DNA of 7,102 nt from an uncultured Clostridia bacterium (GTDB lineage: Bacteria > Bacillota > Clostridia > Christensenellales > UBA1242): contig CAMEUD010000061.1 in the NCBI GenBank assembly GCA_945937975.1, forward strand, positions 1 to 7,102, read 5' to 3'. This document shows positions 5,643 through 7,102 of the stretch, piece after piece. The notes below the pieces were generated by a model. That model did no database searches. It was given only the letters and a program-made list of their open reading frames with translations, and had not been told where the DNA came from. The position numbers and the translations under genes are program-made. The first letter of the stretch is position 1. Each line of letters opens with the position of its first letter.

Positions 5643-6257
5643 TTATTTTGAATAATAAAATTGCATATTTCCATATCTGTTGGTTGAAGCATTTTCTATA
5701 AACATTTTGAACAAATATGTATTTTTGTTTGTATCAAATTCATATCTAATTTCAAATGTATATACCGCATCTTTACCAAAATTCCCATCTGCATCAACTG
5801 TTGTATCAATTATATAATACCATTGATATAACTTGCTTGGATTTGTGCCATAGCAATCTTGTAAAGTTATATTTGTTTTAATTTTATACCATGTTTTTGA
5901 GTTATCTTCGGATATTGCTCTTAATTTTGCTATTCCAAAATTTGATTCATATTTTGAATTAAAATAATCAAAATATGAATTTGCATTTTGAGTTAAAACA
6001 TCTTCACTTGGACATTCTTGATGAAATGAATACCCATTATTAAACCAAGTAATACTTGAACTTATTTCACCATTACATCCAGTTGGTTGTGGCAAATCTT
6101 TTAACCCTTTTAGCTCTAATTCTTCTTGGCTAAACCATTTAGAATCATCTCTTATGTTTCCTTGTGGTGGAGTATTGTTATCACCGCATGCCATTAAACA
6201 AAAGCAACATAAAAAACAAACCATTATACAAAAAATATTCTTCATTACTTTTTTCAT
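5643..6257 (-). CDS. Putative lipoprotein of unknown function
   Basis: A 204-residue secreted protein. The N-terminus has a positively charged start (MKKVMKN), a cysteine-rich hydrophobic core (residues 8-22) and a lipobox LMAC with the lipidation site at Cys24 followed by Gly-Asp. It should therefore be cleaved by signal peptidase II and anchored on the outer face of the membrane. The mature part is rich in aromatic residues, Asn and Ser, and carries Cys61, Cys82 and Cys135. It has no recognisable catalytic motif. The segment WFSQEELELKGLKDLPQPTG (41-60) looks like a conserved family opening, but I cannot name the family. The start at 6257 is preferred over Met5 because AAGGGG lies about 9 nt upstream and the longer form has the better n-region. 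It has its own promoter at 6299-6328 and is convergent with the small cysteine-rich gene. Confidence 0.85.
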   Translation of the reverse strand: MKKVMKNIFCIMVCFLCCFCLMACGDNNTPPQGNIRDDSKWFSQEELELKGLKDLPQPTGCNGEISSSITWFNNGYSFHQECPSEDVLTQNANSYFDYFNSKYESNFGIAKLRAISEDNSKTWYKIKTNITLQDCYGTNPSKLYQWYYIIDTTVDADGNFGKDAVYTFEIRYEFDTNKNTYLFKMFIENASTNRYGNMQFYYSK

Positions 6258-6298
6258 TTTTCTTTTCCCCTTACTTTATATCATTTTTCTTTTTTTAG

Positions 6299-6328
6299 AG
6301 TATATCTCAAAACATATTTTTGTGTCAA
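6299..6328 (-). promoter_or_regulatory. Promoter of the lipoprotein gene
   Basis: On the minus strand a perfect -35 TTGACA (6323-6328) and -10 TATACT (6299-6304) are separated by 18 nt. Transcription would start near 6292, giving a leader of about 35 nt with the AAGGGG ribosome site. It lies just downstream of the terminator of the preceding CBS gene, so the lipoprotein is an independent unit. Confidence 0.75.
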
Positions 6329-6385
6329 TTATTCTTAATTACTATTCTTTTTACATATAAAATCTAATATATAATCAATCTCAAT

Positions 6386-6430
6386 AAAAAAAACGACAAC
6401 AGTTCGCAAATGCAAATTATTGTCAGTAAT
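6386..6430 (-). terminator. Rho-independent terminator of the CBS-domain gene
   Basis: On the minus strand GACAA (6420-6424 reversed) pairs with TTGTC (6395-6399 reversed). The stem is extended by an AC/GT pair after a one-base bulge, with further weak pairing inside the loop (TTGC with GCGAA). It is followed directly by eight T residues (complement of 6386-6393). It starts only a few nucleotides after the stop codon at 6433-6435. Confidence 0.8.
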
Positions 6431-6432
6431 TT

Positions 6433-7102
6433 TTAATAGTTTTCAATAATTTTATTTAATTCCATATAATCTCTTGTTGTAATAATGCCAATTGGAGTTT
6501 CACCCATTTTGCCATATTTTGTTAATATAACACACAAAAGTTTACGGTTTGTGAAAAACATATTCATAATTTCTTCAATAGAAATATCCACTGATGCAAC
6601 ATGGTAATATTGTTGTTCTGTTTCAGTTTCAACAATTTCACCAATAGTTTTGTTCTCCAAAAAGTCAGCAGAACTGCCACCTTGTGTAACAAAAAGTCCA
6701 AATTGATTTATTATTTTTTGACCGTTTGCAACACCAATCAACACTCCATCTTTAAACACAGGAATGTTTGAATATGATGTTTGTGCCATAATTTCAATTA
6801 CATTCATAACTTTTACATCATAAGCAACAGTAAAAACATCATGAACACAATTTGTTTCGATAACTTTTGGCGGGGTTGCCACAAGTCTTGCTATTTTTTC
6901 TATTTTTTCAACAACATCAATATGTGGTTCTGCAATAATAAATTTGTCGTTTGATTTGTGAATAATGGCATTGCGAAGTCTGCCAAAGTCAATCAAATCA
7001 TCTTCATATTTTCTTACAATATGGTTTACAACAACAGCCCTTCGTATCATATCCGAAAAACTCATACTGCGTTTAAAGTTATTTTGAACCCTTAGTGCAT
7101 AA
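6433..7102 (-). CDS. Tandem CBS-domain protein with HEPN-like N-terminal region (5' partial)
   Basis: The first Met in the window is at 7065, but it has no ribosome site. The frame is open through 7102, and the extra residues (YALRVQNNFKRS) read as natural protein, so the true start lies beyond the right edge. Numbered from that Met, residues 1-60 form a helical region. It contains YEDDLIDFGRLRNAIIH, in which Arg31-Asn32-x3-His36 matches the R-[N/D/H]-x3-H hallmark of HEPN domains, the family of RNA-cleaving and toxin-related helical proteins. Two CBS modules follow: one at about 68-124 (IPVFKDGVLIGVANGQKI) and one at about 141-207 (ending PIGIITTRDYMELN). CBS pairs usually bind adenine nucleotides or related ligands and gate a partner domain. 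No membrane segment or signal peptide is visible. The CBS call is firm; the HEPN call is inference from the motif and predicted helices. It is transcribed alone or as the last gene of an operon entering from the right. Confidence 0.87.
   Translation of the reverse strand, partial: YALRVQNNFKRSMSFSDMIRRAVVVNHIVRKYEDDLIDFGRLRNAIIHKSNDKFIIAEPHIDVVEKIEKIARLVATPPKVIETNCVHDVFTVAYDVKVMNVIEIMAQTSYSNIPVFKDGVLIGVANGQKIINQFGLFVTQGGSSADFLENKTIGEIVETETEQQYYHVASVDISIEEIMNMFFTNRKLLCVILTKYGKMGETPIGIITTRDYMELNKIIENY

Noticed and set aside
6154..6360. Plus-strand open frame opposite the lipoprotein signal peptide
   Set aside because: It is antisense to a convincing lipobox gene and its promoter. Its hydrophobic run is the complement of A-rich leader DNA.

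Overview
The window looks like the chromosome of a low-GC Gram-positive bacterium (Bacillota, most likely Clostridia-like). The evidence is the gene order hrcA-grpE-dnaK-dnaJ behind a CIRCE operator, a DnaK that lacks the roughly 23-residue nucleotide-binding-domain insert of Gram-negative bacteria, AT-rich spacers and strong AGGAGG-type ribosome sites. TAA and TAG end the genes I checked and no reassigned codon is evident, so the standard bacterial code fits. Genus and species cannot be told from the sequence.

Layout. Positions 1-4540 hold a class I heat-shock operon on the minus strand. A consensus promoter (4512-4540) overlaps or abuts a CIRCE operator (4481-4507). It is followed by hrcA (repressor), grpE (nucleotide exchange factor), dnaK (Hsp70) and dnaJ (co-chaperone, cut by the left edge after 321 codons). 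The first three genes are nearly contiguous. dnaK and dnaJ are separated by a 62-bp gap with a perfect 8-bp hairpin. HrcA should repress its own operon, and the other three proteins form the DnaK folding cycle.

Positions 4541-5642 are an accessory-looking interlude. A bidirectional hairpin terminator (4586-4620) insulates the heat-shock promoter from a minus-strand unknown ORF (4685-4996). The 3' half of that ORF weakly resembles the end of the lipoprotein further right. Its 5' end overlaps a divergent small HTH regulator (4987-5193) whose upstream region carries an inverted repeat and a direct repeat. Next comes a 55-residue cysteine-rich protein (5246-5413) with an excellent ribosome site and a very strong terminator hairpin (5438-5488). 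Beyond it, 5489-5642 is non-coding and carries a comparatively GC-rich imperfect palindrome.

Positions 5643-7102 hold two more minus-strand units. One is a 204-residue lipoprotein of unknown function with its own promoter. The other is a two-CBS-domain protein whose reading frame is open to the right edge. Its N-terminal part carries an R-N-x3-H motif typical of HEPN-domain ribonucleases, which makes it the most interesting gene outside the operon. No mobile-element genes, CRISPR arrays, rRNA or tRNA genes were seen.
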